A DNA stretch of 64,000 nucleotides from a virus. The position numbers were made by a program, and so were the translations under genes. Location of the stretch: positions 1 through 64,000 of the IMG/VR virus record IMGVR_UViG_3300027869_000006; one strand, written 5' to 3'. Shown piece by piece: positions 30,422 through 42,000 of the stretch (position 1 is its first letter; each line of letters starts with the position of its first letter). The notes beneath the pieces are model-generated. The model searched no databases and had not been told where the DNA came from. It saw only the letters and a list, made by a program, of their open reading frames with translations.

Positions 30422-33400
30422 ATGGCAGGGAGCGACTTTTCTCTTGGTACGGCCTCAATTGGACTTGGGGTGAATACTGATGGATTAACCTCCGGGTTTG
30501 CGCGTGCCAAGGAGATGGTTGGGAGTTTTGGCGGTGCCGTCGGCGGACTACTGATTGGTGCGACCGTCGCAGCCGTTGGGCTAGGCGCTGCGACGGTCAA
30601 GATGGCAGGTGATTTTTCCGCATCTATGACCCAACTCGTGACGGGTGCTGGCGAATCACAATCCAACCTCAAACTCGTCTCCGATGGTATCCTCCAAATG
30701 GCCGGGACGACCGGCACCTCGACCAAAGACCTCGCAGCAGGTATGTATCTCATCGAGAGTAGCGGCCAGCATGGTGCACAAGCCCTGACAACGCTCCAAG
30801 CCGCCGCCGAGGGCGCAAAGGTAGGTGCAGCCTCGCTCGCCGAGGTTGCCAATGGCGTGACCACCATCATGACCGATTACGCCAGTGCGAATGTGACCGC
30901 CGCCAATGCCACCAATGCCCTCATCGAGGGTGTCGCGCTCGGCAAAGTCCACCTGGGTGACCTCTCTACTTCGATGGCAACCGTACTTCCTACGGCCTCC
31001 GCGCTTGGGATCGGACTCAATGATGTGATCGGGGCCATGTCCACCATGACCGCCGAAGGGGTTCCTGCCGCCAATGCCGCCACCTACTTGCGGCAAACCA
31101 TGATGTCCCTCGAAGCCCCGGCCAGTGCGGGGGCCAAAGCCATTGCTGCCATTGGACTGACGACCGCACAAGTTAGCGACGAGATGAAGGTCTCTCTCCC
31201 CGGTACCTTGCAGATGATTATGGATCACCTGGCCGCGACGTATACGGTCGGGTCCCCGCAATATATTGAAGCCCTCAAAAATATCGCCGGGGGGTCGAAG
31301 CAGATGCAAGGGATGCTCGACCTGACGGGGACGCACCTGGCCATTTTCAAGGATGATGTGCAAGCCGTTGCCGATCAAGTGAAGGCAGGCGGCGATCAGA
31401 TTGCTGGCTGGACGCTGGTCCAGGGCGACTTCAATCAGAAGATGGATGAGGCAAGAGGGGTCATCGAAGCCCTTGGCATCAAGATCGGGTCGGTACTTTT
31501 GCCGGTGGTCTCGCAACTGATGGGGTGGTTGACCCCGATGGTTTCCACGATTGGAGATCATCTGGTCGGGGATGTGACCAACCTGGCCGATGCCTTCCAG
31601 TCCGTCTTTGATCCGATGAGCCAGGTGCAGAGCGTGGCTAAACCCCTGGCCGATACCTTCGATCATGACGCAGCAATGGTGGACAACTTGACTGGAGCCA
31701 TGAACCCCTTCCAGCAAGCCATGTTCAATCTCAAGCCGGACCTCGCGGATATCGGCGGGATGTTCAAGACGGTCGGCGATGTCGTCTTCAACCAGGTCAT
31801 TCCAGCCGTGGTGGGGTTGGCCCAAAAAGTTGAGCCCATCATCACCGATTTCTTCAACTGGGATGAGAAAACCCACTTCATCAGTACCACCCTACACGAT
31901 CTGGGCGGGTTCGTGAGCGCCGTGGCCGGTGATATCGGCAATGACCTCGTCCCACCCATCAGGGCACTGCTCGGACATCTCGAGAACTGGCTTTCTTCTT
32001 CCAACATGATCCATGATGCCCTTGGATTCCTGGCAGGGGCGATTGGGGTTGTCTCCAGTGTACTGGGAACATTGATCGGCTGGGTTGGCGACTTCGTGGG
32101 GGGGCTGGAAAAGGGCAATCCCCTGGCGGTGGCACTTGGCATTGCGCTGGTGACGGTTGGCACGGCTATTGCGGGTATCAAGCTGACGGAGTTTGTGCTT
32201 GGGCTCCAGAACGCCTTTACGCAGGCTGGCGGACTCAGCGGTATCCTGGAGAAATTTATCAGTGATACCTTCCCCAATCTCGCTCGCTCCCTCGGCCTGG
32301 TCAAGACGGCTGAAGTTGAGGTCGGAACCACCGCCGAAACGACGATGGCCGAGGGAGTGGCCACGGGGGCGACGGCGGCAGAGGCTTCCCTCGCGGGTAT
32401 CGGTACTACTGCCGAAACCACGATGGCTGAAGGGGTCGCTACGGGGGCGGTAGAGTCAGTAACTTCGCTCGCGGAAGTCGGGACACAGGCAGAGATCACC
32501 GCCGATACCGTCAAGACCTCCTCACTGAGTATGGCCGCATCCATTGGCTTGATTGGGGGCGCGATTGGACTCGTCCTGGTTGCTATCCCGCTCATCCAAC
32601 AAGGGCTCGCTGCCACCAAACAGAATATGGATGATACCGCCAAAGGCTTGAGTACGCAGATTGATGCCGCTGCCTCCAAGATTCATGACTCCTTTATCCC
32701 GGAAATAGCGAACGTCAATACCATGTCGGTGGCCCAGATCAGTGACATGAAAGCGAAGATCGTCAGTGAATTGGAACAAATCACCGGCAAGAGTCAGAGT
32801 GATGCCGAAAAAATGGCGAATGACTGGATTTATGGGACACAACAAATGCAGACCCAGGTGTCTGCCAATCTTGCCACCATGTCACAGCAGGCCATCCAAT
32901 CCGCGCAGCAACTCGTCAGTGGCGTCGAGCAGGCCCTCGCACAAATGCAGACCAATTCCGCCTCTGATATGGAGAGCATGAAGGAAGGCATCACCTCAGA
33001 ACTGATCTCAACCTACCATCTCTCCTATAGCACCGCGACCCAGATGTCAAGCCAGTGGAGCGCTGAACTGCAAAAGATGCAGAATGCCTCCCCGCAGCAG
33101 ATGGCCAGTATGCGCCAGCAGATGATTGATGAGCTTCAGAAAACGCTTGGGCTTTCCACCCAGGACGCCACGAACATGGCCGATCAGTGGATTGCCCAGG
33201 TCATGCGTGAGAAAGATCAGACCACCTATAACGTCATGCAACTGCATGACCAGGTTGCCCAACAACTCCAAGATACCGAGCACCTTTCAGCCTCAGCGGC
33301 GTCATCGATGGCCGATCAGGTCATTGGATCAGTCCAACATATGAAGGATATGGGCATCTCCGATACCGTCGCCATGAAGATTGCCATCGCGGAGGTCATG

Positions 33401-33865
33401 CAACAGATTACGGGCAATGCCCAGACATGGGGCGCGGATATGCTCAATGCCTACGCGGCGGGCATTGAGGCACAAATCCCCAACCTCCAACAATCGGTCG
33501 GGCAAGTCGCCCACCTGGTGCAGGCCAATCTGGGGTATTCCCTGCCAACGGAAGGAGTCCTGGCACACTCCGATGAGTGGATGCCTGACTTCGGCGACCT
33601 CCTTACACAAGGTCTGCTTGCCCAACAGCCAAAGATCAAGGCTGCCTCATCGGTGCTTGCCACCGCATTTGCTCCCCTGTTTCCTTCCGGGGGTCCTCTT
33701 CTTCCCTACCTTCCATCTATTGGAGGATACCAGGCAGCTCAGATGGCCGCCTCGAGTGGAGCAGGCGGGGTCATTGAAAATCATGTGTACATCATCCTGG
33801 ACAGCGAGCAGATTGGACACAGCGTGGTTCGCAATGCCCAACTACGGACAGGGATGAGGGTGTAG
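30422..33865 (+). CDS. Tail tape measure protein
   Basis: ATG 30422 follows AAGGAGACAGGGAGAGG; 1147 residues. The first 350 residues are a TP901-type tape measure core (MAGDFSASMTQLVTGAGES, AATYLRQTMMSLEAPASAGAKAI, SPQYIEALKNIAGGSKQMQGML). Hydrophobic stretches at about 40-60 and 700-720 are typical. Residues 630-690 contain two near-identical copies of a TTAETTMAEGVATGA unit, and 750-1020 a helical Gln and Met-rich series of loosely repeated segments (STQDATNMADQWIAQV and similar). It sets tail length; at 1.5 Angstrom per residue the tail would be roughly 170 nm. Confidence 0.93.
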   Translation: MAGSDFSLGTASIGLGVNTDGLTSGFARAKEMVGSFGGAVGGLLIGATVAAVGLGAATVKMAGDFSASMTQLVTGAGESQSNLKLVSDGILQMAGTTGTSTKDLAAGMYLIESSGQHGAQALTTLQAAAEGAKVGAASLAEVANGVTTIMTDYASANVTAANATNALIEGVALGKVHLGDLSTSMATVLPTASALGIGLNDVIGAMSTMTAEGVPAANAATYLRQTMMSLEAPASAGAKAIAAIGLTTAQVSDEMKVSLPGTLQMIMDHLAATYTVGSPQYIEALKNIAGGSKQMQGMLDLTGTHLAIFKDDVQAVADQVKAGGDQIAGWTLVQGDFNQKMDEARGVIEALGIKIGSVLLPVVSQLMGWLTPMVSTIGDHLVGDVTNLADAFQSVFDPMSQVQSVAKPLADTFDHDAAMVDNLTGAMNPFQQAMFNLKPDLADIGGMFKTVGDVVFNQVIPAVVGLAQKVEPIITDFFNWDEKTHFISTTLHDLGGFVSAVAGDIGNDLVPPIRALLGHLENWLSSSNMIHDALGFLAGAIGVVSSVLGTLIGWVGDFVGGLEKGNPLAVALGIALVTVGTAIAGIKLTEFVLGLQNAFTQAGGLSGILEKFISDTFPNLARSLGLVKTAEVEVGTTAETTMAEGVATGATAAEASLAGIGTTAETTMAEGVATGAVESVTSLAEVGTQAEITADTVKTSSLSMAASIGLIGGAIGLVLVAIPLIQQGLAATKQNMDDTAKGLSTQIDAAASKIHDSFIPEIANVNTMSVAQISDMKAKIVSELEQITGKSQSDAEKMANDWIYGTQQMQTQVSANLATMSQQAIQSAQQLVSGVEQALAQMQTNSASDMESMKEGITSELISTYHLSYSTATQMSSQWSAELQKMQNASPQQMASMRQQMIDELQKTLGLSTQDATNMADQWIAQVMREKDQTTYNVMQLHDQVAQQLQDTEHLSASAASSMADQVIGSVQHMKDMGISDTVAMKIAIAEVMQQITGNAQTWGADMLNAYAAGIEAQIPNLQQSVGQVAHLVQANLGYSLPTEGVLAHSDEWMPDFGDLLTQGLLAQQPKIKAASSVLATAFAPLFPSGGPLLPYLPSIGGYQAAQMAASSGAGGVIENHVYIILDSEQIGHSVVRNAQLRTGMRV

Positions 33866-33867
33866 AA

Positions 33868-36800
33868 ATGGTAGTTACCACAACAATTGGCTCAACCCCC
33901 GTCTCCTTGCTGAATGGTACGCCGCCAAGTCTGCATGATACGCTTGACCAACGCTCAACAATCCGTCTTGTGGTGATTGACAAAACAGGAACACTCCATT
34001 TTCAACCCATGCAACCCGTGACTATCACCGATAGTTACGCTGGTCGCCTGTTCACGGGCTACGTCAACGATGCGACGGAAACGAATCTCTCCCCGCAAAC
34101 CGCGATCACACATACTGTGACGTGTTTTGACCAACACTGGCTGGCCGATAAGCGCGTGGCATCCGGTGCCTCTGACGACGATGCCATGAGCAACCAGTAC
34201 GCTGGTGATAACGTCGTCTACTTGCTTGCGAACTACCTGGAAGCTGAGGGTGTCACGGCCTCGTATGCACAACGGCGCGAGAGTACGCTCACCGATTTTC
34301 AGGCAGGGACACTGACGAATGTGGTGGCGACCGACAACGTTGGTGATGGGGACCTGGAACTCTCGACGCAGGGGACGCCCGCAAGTACGACCTTTGGCAG
34401 TGGGTTCCGAGACTTTGTGACGGGCGCGACGCTCTCGAGTGTGGATTGCGCGGCAAGTGGGCAGCCCTTCTCGCAACTCAACCTGAAGGCATATAGCGCA
34501 CTCAAGTATAGCGGGACCAATGGCTCATCAAGCGCGGGCAATCTCGGCAATACCTACGCCTATTGGGAAGTGTGCAACGACGGCGCCACCGTGATTGCCT
34601 CGGGCGATACACTGCAATACGACGTGTGGATTTCCTCAACCAGTCCACTCATTCAAGGGGCCGTCGATTTCACCACCACCGATGGTATTGGCCTACGTGA
34701 CTTCCCCAATAACACGCAGGCAATGCATGACCAGAACTTTATCAAAGCGCATCCTGGCACCGATCTCTCCGGCTATGCCAACGATCAGTGGTATCACCGC
34801 ACGATTGATTTGACGCTCATGGCAGGCAAAACTATCTCGCACGTTGATCTCGCCTTTGAGGGCGATACCGGCGGCACGTACCTCGCCTATTTTCGCAACA
34901 TCTTCGTGTACAACAACAGTGGCGGCGTCAAGAAGACGGTCTTCGATAGCTCGCAACACGCCTATTCACCGCAACAACAGAGCATCAGTGGCAACTACCT
35001 GACGACTGATAATGGCTATACCAACCTCTCAGTGATGTTTGTGACGGTCTATGACCAAGTGGGGACCTGGATCAGTCCGGCTCTGAGTATTGATGCCGCC
35101 AAACTGGTGCGGGCAAGCCTGCTCAGTTGGACAACGAGCATGGCGGCGACCACAACTGCCGCGAGTCTTGCCAGTGGCATGGCTTCCCCCAATGTGCCTG
35201 CCGGTACTACGCTCACCTTGTACACGAGCATCGACAATAAGGCGACGTGGCAGGCAGCAACCTTTGAGTCTCCCATTCCAAATCTCTCTGGTGGCTTCAA
35301 CGTGACCAATAGGAGTATGTACGTCAAGGCGGTATTCGCCATCGCCAACCCAAGTCCTGAACTCTCACCGATCCTCACCGCTTTGCAAGCGACCGTTTCG
35401 AGTTCCTGGTCGCAAGTGAAAACCGATAGCATCACGACCGCAGGAGTCCAGGGAGATTTCAACACCGGCAACTATACGAATACCGCCTGGTATAGTGACC
35501 CGGGTGGGGCAAATACGAACCTCTTTCCATCGACTGATGTGGGTGTCACGCTCTCCGGCTATTGGACGGGATGGGATCGGCCTGATGGCACGATTGGCAA
35601 TGTGACGATCTATACGGCCCTTGCCACCACGAATGTCTATACGTGGTATCGGCAACTCAACATCTATGCGATATCCGGCGGGGATATCCGCGTGAAGCTC
35701 AACAATGCACCGAACCTGCAAAACTTTACGGCACAACTGAGTGTGGCTGTGCGTGAAGATGTGAGTCGGGAAAACGGCGTGGGTTTCGTGTATCGCACCA
35801 CGAACTGGGCCAATGCCAACGAGACGTGGGCCTATACGGTGATGCTGGAATTTAACGCGGGGATGGGTTCCACCTTTTCAGCCACGCCCTTTGTGCATGT
35901 GCAACTTGGACGGGCGAATAATGCCGGGACGACCACCGGGACCTATGTCAGTATTGCCGATGTGCTCCTCCCCTTTGTACCCAAAATCAATACCGTCTAT
36001 ACACTCAAAGTCGTCGTGAATGGGAACTCCCATAAGGTCTACGTCGATGACGTGCTGTGGATCAACGCGACCGACAGCACCTGGACAGCCTCCGGCGGAT
36101 TTGGCATTCGCTACTACAACGCCAGTGGGAATGGCTATACCGGCATCTATGACAACTTTGGGGTCGTGCAAAGTCTGTCCGGCCAATGGGATAACGGCTC
36201 AGGTATCGTCCTTGGCTCAGGCATTGGCACGGTCGGCAATTCCCTGGTTGCCTGGGATGCGGATGTACCGTCGGGTGGGACGCTCTCCGCGCTCACCAGC
36301 GTGGATGGTGGGGCTACCTGGCAATCGGCGACCAGTGGCAGCGCCATCCCCAACCTGGCACCAGGGACCAATACGGTGGGGAAATCCGTGCGGATCAAGT
36401 TCCTCCTTGGAGCCAACGCGCCCATTGTGACCCCCATTCTGAAGGGATGGACCATCTGGCTCACCAAACAAACCAACGCAGCAGGGAGCAGAGTCTCCCT
36501 TGGCCTTGACCTCTCAGCCGCCGGGCGTGCCGGGTCCACGCTCGTCAATTGGAATGGGGCAACCCCGCCTGGAACGAACATCTTCATCGATAGTGCGCCT
36601 GATAACACCACCTGGACGAACCTTGGCAGTGGCGCACAAGGCAACGCCCAAATCGCAGGCATACAGAGCCAACTCGACCCGATAGATGATACCTTTGACA
36701 GCAATACGAGTGGCTTCTATGTCTCGACCTTCCAGACCAATGGGACCACCGCCACCTGGGACTTCTCGACGGCGGTGCCTGCCACCTCATATATCAGTGC

Positions 36801-38283
36801 ATCAGGTGGGACGAATGCGTTCCTCTTGTATAACAGCCTGGTTGCCGATGATATCGACCTGGTGACCGACATGGGGCTCTCCGATGCCGGGGGTCTCGTG
36901 TGGCGCTTCGTCGATAGCAACAATTTCTATGACCTGGTGATTGGCGATGCCAGTTCCCCGACACCGAACACCGCGACACTCTGCAAAGTGACCAACACTG
37001 TGCGTGCGACGCTCGCGACCGCGACGCTCTCATGGGTACGTGGCGTGCCGCACAGGATATGCGTGCTGATGCTCGGCGGGTCCATGACGGTTTCCTTCGA
37101 TGGAGTACAACTGCTCACCTACACCGATCACTTCCCACTGGCAGTCGGGCAATGCGGACTGCGTACCAGTACGGTCTCCGGGGCATCGGCGGCGCTCTTC
37201 TATCATTTCCGCGTGACGGCCCTGGGCGATAGTGTGGAGGGACTTGTGGCCTGGACGCAGGTACGTCTCACCAGCACCGATCCGACTGCCACGCCGCAAC
37301 TCTACGATATAACGACCTCGGTGCGTTCTCCCAACATCGGGACAGGGGCGCTCATTCCCAGCACCACGTATAGCGTGCTGAATGGCTCAACCAACACCAT
37401 TGCCACCGATGTAGATGATATGGCCAAACAGAGCAATTCCTGGTGGAAATTACGGTATGATCCCCTCACCGGTGCATCTGCCTCGATGTTCTTCCAATCG
37501 CACACGGCACAACTGGCACCCTTCCTGATTACTGGTGCCGATATTCTGCTGTCAAATAGTCCGGTCACCGTCAATCGTTCCGGTTCGCTCTATCGCAATA
37601 CGCCCTGGATACTCGGCGGCACGGATACGAGCCTCGTTGCGCCCGAAACCTTCAGGACGGATGGCTTTCGCCGCACGTTTACCTTGCAACATCCGGTCTC
37701 CTCACTGGTGGATATTACGGATGGCACGAAGGACTACACCTTTGGCGTGGCCGGTATCGATGTGGGCCGTGACTTCTACTACACCGTTGGCTCCTATGAT
37801 GTCCCGCAAGATGCAAGTGCATTGACACTTGCCCCTGGTCTTCAGTTGACCTTCACCTATAACGGGCAAACCAATGTGGTCGCCACGGTGAGCAATGCCT
37901 CAGAGATTGCCGCACAGGCGCAAATTGAGGGATCAGGCACCGGCATTGTGGAGGTGGCAGAGACGGCGCAAGGACTGACCAGTGCCGCCGCCGCCGCACT
38001 TGCCGCTTCACGTGAAACCATGTACACCGCCAAGCCCACGACGATCAACTTCACGACTCCACGAGGAGGGCTGGCGGTGGGACAACTCACGAGTGTCTTC
38101 CTGCCTCAACATGCACTTGTCGATTTTGAGTGTCTCATTACAGATATAGTCGTGACGTGGCGCAAGGACAACGGGATACCGGATCGTGGTTTTATCGACG
38201 CAACCCCTTACTTTACGATCACGGCAAGCAGCGGCTATCTGATGAATTCGTGGCAAACGACCCTTGCAGGGCTCGGTAGATAG
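33868..38283 (+). CDS. Large tail-tip/baseplate protein with LamG-like modules
   Basis: ATG 33868 is two bases after the tape measure stop; 1471 residues. The start (IRLVVIDKTGTLHFQPMQPVTITDSY...FTGYVND) looks like a distal tail or baseplate hub protein, and the position agrees. The centre contains at least two jelly-roll or LamG-like units with DNFxVxxx ends (YIWVDDVLWI-like strands, VDDVLWINATDSTWTASGGF), and repeats of TxWQAATxxSPIPNL (two copies, about 465 and 815). The C-terminal 250 residues (IDVGRDFYYTVGSYDVPQDA, TPRGGLAVGQLTSVFLPQH) recall baseplate hub ends. It is likely the tail adhesion scaffold. No enzyme motif seen. Confidence 0.72.
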   Translation: MVVTTTIGSTPVSLLNGTPPSLHDTLDQRSTIRLVVIDKTGTLHFQPMQPVTITDSYAGRLFTGYVNDATETNLSPQTAITHTVTCFDQHWLADKRVASGASDDDAMSNQYAGDNVVYLLANYLEAEGVTASYAQRRESTLTDFQAGTLTNVVATDNVGDGDLELSTQGTPASTTFGSGFRDFVTGATLSSVDCAASGQPFSQLNLKAYSALKYSGTNGSSSAGNLGNTYAYWEVCNDGATVIASGDTLQYDVWISSTSPLIQGAVDFTTTDGIGLRDFPNNTQAMHDQNFIKAHPGTDLSGYANDQWYHRTIDLTLMAGKTISHVDLAFEGDTGGTYLAYFRNIFVYNNSGGVKKTVFDSSQHAYSPQQQSISGNYLTTDNGYTNLSVMFVTVYDQVGTWISPALSIDAAKLVRASLLSWTTSMAATTTAASLASGMASPNVPAGTTLTLYTSIDNKATWQAATFESPIPNLSGGFNVTNRSMYVKAVFAIANPSPELSPILTALQATVSSSWSQVKTDSITTAGVQGDFNTGNYTNTAWYSDPGGANTNLFPSTDVGVTLSGYWTGWDRPDGTIGNVTIYTALATTNVYTWYRQLNIYAISGGDIRVKLNNAPNLQNFTAQLSVAVREDVSRENGVGFVYRTTNWANANETWAYTVMLEFNAGMGSTFSATPFVHVQLGRANNAGTTTGTYVSIADVLLPFVPKINTVYTLKVVVNGNSHKVYVDDVLWINATDSTWTASGGFGIRYYNASGNGYTGIYDNFGVVQSLSGQWDNGSGIVLGSGIGTVGNSLVAWDADVPSGGTLSALTSVDGGATWQSATSGSAIPNLAPGTNTVGKSVRIKFLLGANAPIVTPILKGWTIWLTKQTNAAGSRVSLGLDLSAAGRAGSTLVNWNGATPPGTNIFIDSAPDNTTWTNLGSGAQGNAQIAGIQSQLDPIDDTFDSNTSGFYVSTFQTNGTTATWDFSTAVPATSYISASGGTNAFLLYNSLVADDIDLVTDMGLSDAGGLVWRFVDSNNFYDLVIGDASSPTPNTATLCKVTNTVRATLATATLSWVRGVPHRICVLMLGGSMTVSFDGVQLLTYTDHFPLAVGQCGLRTSTVSGASAALFYHFRVTALGDSVEGLVAWTQVRLTSTDPTATPQLYDITTSVRSPNIGTGALIPSTTYSVLNGSTNTIATDVDDMAKQSNSWWKLRYDPLTGASASMFFQSHTAQLAPFLITGADILLSNSPVTVNRSGSLYRNTPWILGGTDTSLVAPETFRTDGFRRTFTLQHPVSSLVDITDGTKDYTFGVAGIDVGRDFYYTVGSYDVPQDASALTLAPGLQLTFTYNGQTNVVATVSNASEIAAQAQIEGSGTGIVEVAETAQGLTSAAAAALAASRETMYTAKPTTINFTTPRGGLAVGQLTSVFLPQHALVDFECLITDIVVTWRKDNGIPDRGFIDATPYFTITASSGYLMNSWQTTLAGLGR

Positions 38284-38292
38284 GAGAACACT

Positions 38293-39045
38293 ATGTTTAC
38301 AATTGCACGCTACGGTTGGCGTCCCGATGTGCCCGACCAAAGAGATCATCTCTACCGCGCCAAGCCACTGGTAGCACTCCCACCAAGCATCGATATGCGG
38401 GGGATGTGCCCGCCTGTCTACGATCAGGGGCAACTCGGCAGTTGCACGGCGAATGCCATCGCGGGGGCCATTGAGTTCAATCAGATCAAACAGAGCCTCC
38501 CGGAGTTTACCCCGTCACGCCTCTTCATCTACTTCAATGAGCGAGTGATTGAACATACGATCCACAGTGACGCGGGGGCCTCACTGCGGGATGGCATCAA
38601 GACGATTGCGAGTACGGGCGTGTGCGATGAGAAGGAGTGGCCCTATGTGATCCGTAAGTTTGCCAAACGCCCGATCCCTGTGTGCTACACGCTCGCCAAA
38701 ACCGACCTCGTGACCGGCTACACGAGGCTCGACAATACGCAACTTGACCAACTCAAATCGTGCCTGGCTTCGGGCTTTTGCTTCGTATTTGGGTTCACGG
38801 TCTATGAGAGCTTTGAAAGTCAGGTAGTCGCGAGTTCCGGCATCGTGCCTCTCCCCGCGTCCCAGGAGACAGTACTTGGCGGGCATGCTTGTGTGGCGGT
38901 CGGCTATGACGATGCGACCGGTCGGTTTACCGTGCGCAACTCATGGGGCGCGAGTTGGGGCACGGCAGGCTACTTTACCATCCCGTATCAGTATCTGAGC
39001 AGTAGCACACTCGCTGCTGACTTTTGGCAAATAAGCAGCAGCTAG
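38293..39045 (+). CDS. Papain-like (C1A) cysteine protease in the tail operon
   Basis: ATG 38293 follows AGGAGAACACT; 250 residues. All C1A catalytic positions are visible: Gln47 and Cys51 (QGQLGSCTANAIAGAIE), His198 (VLGGHACVAVGYDD) and Asn216 (TVRNSWGASWG). There is no signal peptide and only a short pro-region, like bacterial stand-alone C1A enzymes. Lying between tail-tip and receptor-enzyme genes, it is likely carried on or released with the virion, acting on host surface proteins or processing tail proteins. That role is inferred from position. Confidence 0.85.
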   Translation: MFTIARYGWRPDVPDQRDHLYRAKPLVALPPSIDMRGMCPPVYDQGQLGSCTANAIAGAIEFNQIKQSLPEFTPSRLFIYFNERVIEHTIHSDAGASLRDGIKTIASTGVCDEKEWPYVIRKFAKRPIPVCYTLAKTDLVTGYTRLDNTQLDQLKSCLASGFCFVFGFTVYESFESQVVASSGIVPLPASQETVLGGHACVAVGYDDATGRFTVRNSWGASWGTAGYFTIPYQYLSSSTLAADFWQISSS

Positions 39046-39062
39046 GAAGAGGAGGGGAACGC

Positions 39063-42000
39063 ATGACTTCAGTCATACACGGCTGGCCAACAATTGACGA
39101 TAATCCACTGGGGATCACCCACGGCGCATTTACGACGAAGCTGATTAATCCGCAACTGTTCACCGACGCGGTGGCACTCGGCGCGTCGCGTGTGCGGTTG
39201 CAGTTATCCATGATCCTGATCGAGCCGTCCAGTCTTAATTTCAATTGGGCCTATACCGATGATGCCTTCCAGAAGGCCAACGCCGCCGGGTTGCGGATTA
39301 CCTTTCCCTTGCGTGAGTTGAATGTCAAAGGCCCGACCAGCCCATCGTGGGCGGATTATTCCTCTCCGTGCAATCCTGGGGTCTCGTACTGGTTTGGCAA
39401 GGAGAGTAATTGGGCCGACTTTGCTGCAAAGTTTTGCCGCCGCTATAGTGGTGACGGCAACCCAGAAAACGCGATAGCGAATGATGGAAGTAAGCGACCC
39501 ATCTGGGTGGACAACATCGAAGTTGGGAATGAAGATTTCGATACCCACGGCGATCTGGTGAATTGCCGTAACCCCATGCGCTACGTGCTGATGGCGAGAA
39601 CCGTTGTGCCACGCATGCGCCTGGCTGTCTCGGCGGGCGGCGGCGGTTGGACACGAAGAATTGGGACATGGGGATGCTTCTGGCAGGATCAGACGCACAT
39701 CAAAAACGTGTATAACACCCTCGTCAATCCACCCACTGATGCCACCTACAATCCCGGCGGGGATCATACCGATGTACTCACCCTCTTTGATTATGTCAAC
39801 TTCCACAATTATCAGGTACCGGCCTACGGGGGAGGCTCCGCCCCCTATCGCATCGATACGGAACTGGACGACATCCGCGCGATCCTGAACGCCAATGGGC
39901 ATGCCCTCATGCCGATCTGGTGTACCGAGTTTGGGCAAACCGGCCCAGCCGGTGGGGCATCGCCGCAATCGCAGTCAGACTACTACAACACGAGCGGCGG
40001 CCTGGGCGCGCTCCGGACCCTCAAAAATCATGGTGCGCAGCACGCCGATCTCTACACATGCTCCTATGACGCGCCAAATGGTGGCTATCTCGGTGATACC
40101 AAAAGTATTGCCTGTCTCACCAGTGGCGGGACGCCCGTCCGTTTCCAGGCGTTCAGTACGGTGCAGACCTTCCTCAAAGTCGATAACGGCGCATGGGCCG
40201 CACGCGCCATTCCGCTCGGCTTTGGGAGTAGCGGCGGCGGCGGAACGGGCAGGTTTACCCTCACGCCCTCGACACTCTCCTTTGCCGCGACGGTCGGGGC
40301 GGGCAATCCCGCATCGCAACCCATCACCATCGATACTACTGGCACGCTCGACGGTACCTGGGGATTGGCAATCACCGGCGGCGCATGGCTCACGGCCTCC
40401 TCCTCGTCTGGTGCACTGAACGCGGGCGCAAGTACGAGCGTGAACCTCACCGCCGCAACAGGGAGCCTCACCGCCGCAACCTATACCGAGACGGTGACCG
40501 TGACCTTTACGCCAACGGGGCAGTCGCCGCTCACCGCGACCTGTACCGTCACCTTTGTGGTGTCGTCCTCCAGTGGCACGGTCTACTTTGCGAACCCGGG
40601 TGATAACCTCGTGACGAAGATCAACGCGCTAGTGCCTGGCGATACGCTCAACTTGAACGATGGAAGCTATACCGAAACACATTTGATGCTGATCTCTGGC
40701 GTGCATGGGACATCTGCACACCATATCACCATCCAAGCAACCAATGATGGGAAAGCCGTGGTTGACGGAAAGAACACCGGGTCGAATTATCCCTTGTATA
40801 TGGCAGATAGTACCTATGTCGATGTGCAGAGCATTATCTTTCAAAATTCTGGACCTGGCTCCGTCTATGAGTTTTTCGGCGCGACAGGCGGCGGCGTGAG
40901 CAATGTCAACATCCGGCGCTGCTCCGGCTATCACGCGGCTGGTGGCAACGACCACATCTATAACTTACTTGGCCCTGGCCTCAGTAATATCCTGATAGAA
41001 GATGGGGTCGCAAGTGGCCCTGGTCGCTATATGTTTTCGACGTATCACAACTCGACCATCATCTTCAGGCGCTGCTTTGCCTACTGGAATAAAATTACCG
41101 ATACCGCGCAAGAACCACGCTCGTGTTTTAATACCTATGGCAGCGATCATGTGACCTGGGAAAACTGTTATGGCATCAATGCCATCCCCTATCAAGCTGA
41201 AGCCCAACAAAATTATTACTCCGCGACCTTTCAAACATCGGATTCGACGAGCTTGCCAGATACAGCAACACAAGTGCTTGGCTGCATTTTCGTCAACAAC
41301 TACGAAGGCTATTACTTGAACGATCTAGGCGTTGGCAGTACGACCTTCAAGGATTGTTACTTTGAAACGCCGCCACCGGCCAATACGAGCTTCACGAACA
41401 AAGTCTTCGGAGACGGTTTCTATGACAATGGCAACGCGGGTAGCCATACGATCACCAATTGCACGTTTCGCAACTGCGTCACCGGGCTCAATCTCGCCTC
41501 CGGCAGTCAAGCCATCCCAGTGCTGAACAGTGTGTTCGTCGGCAACAAGACGGCCATCACCAATGACAACAGTCATACCTTCTGCGATTTCTTCGATAAC
41601 ACGGCCAACGGTGTCGCGCTCGCTGCCTCTGACCTCTCCGTTGATCCTGGGTACAACATCACGCTCTATGGACGCGGCGGCGCACTCTTTATTCCGAGCA
41701 GTTCGGCACTGGAAGGCGCGGGATCGGGCGGCGCGGATATCGGCGCGAATATTCTCTACCAGTACGTGAATGGGACACTCACGACCACGCCACTCTGGCC
41801 GTGGCCAATGGAAGGCCGGATCATGGCGGAACTCGGGATCAGTCCGACGTTTGCCGCAAATGGGGGCCTCTTCCTCACACTGTCAGGGCTCTATACGGGG
41901 GGTAGCGGTGGAGGTGGAGGAGGGAGCGGAGGTACCCTGACTGGCGCATTCACCGCCCTTGGAGCCGGAACCAGTGTCAATCTGACGGCGCTTGGTACGG

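Noticed and set aside
30656-31876. 406-residue minus-strand ORF
   Set aside because: It is antisense to the tape measure gene, without a ribosome-binding site or recognisable sequence.
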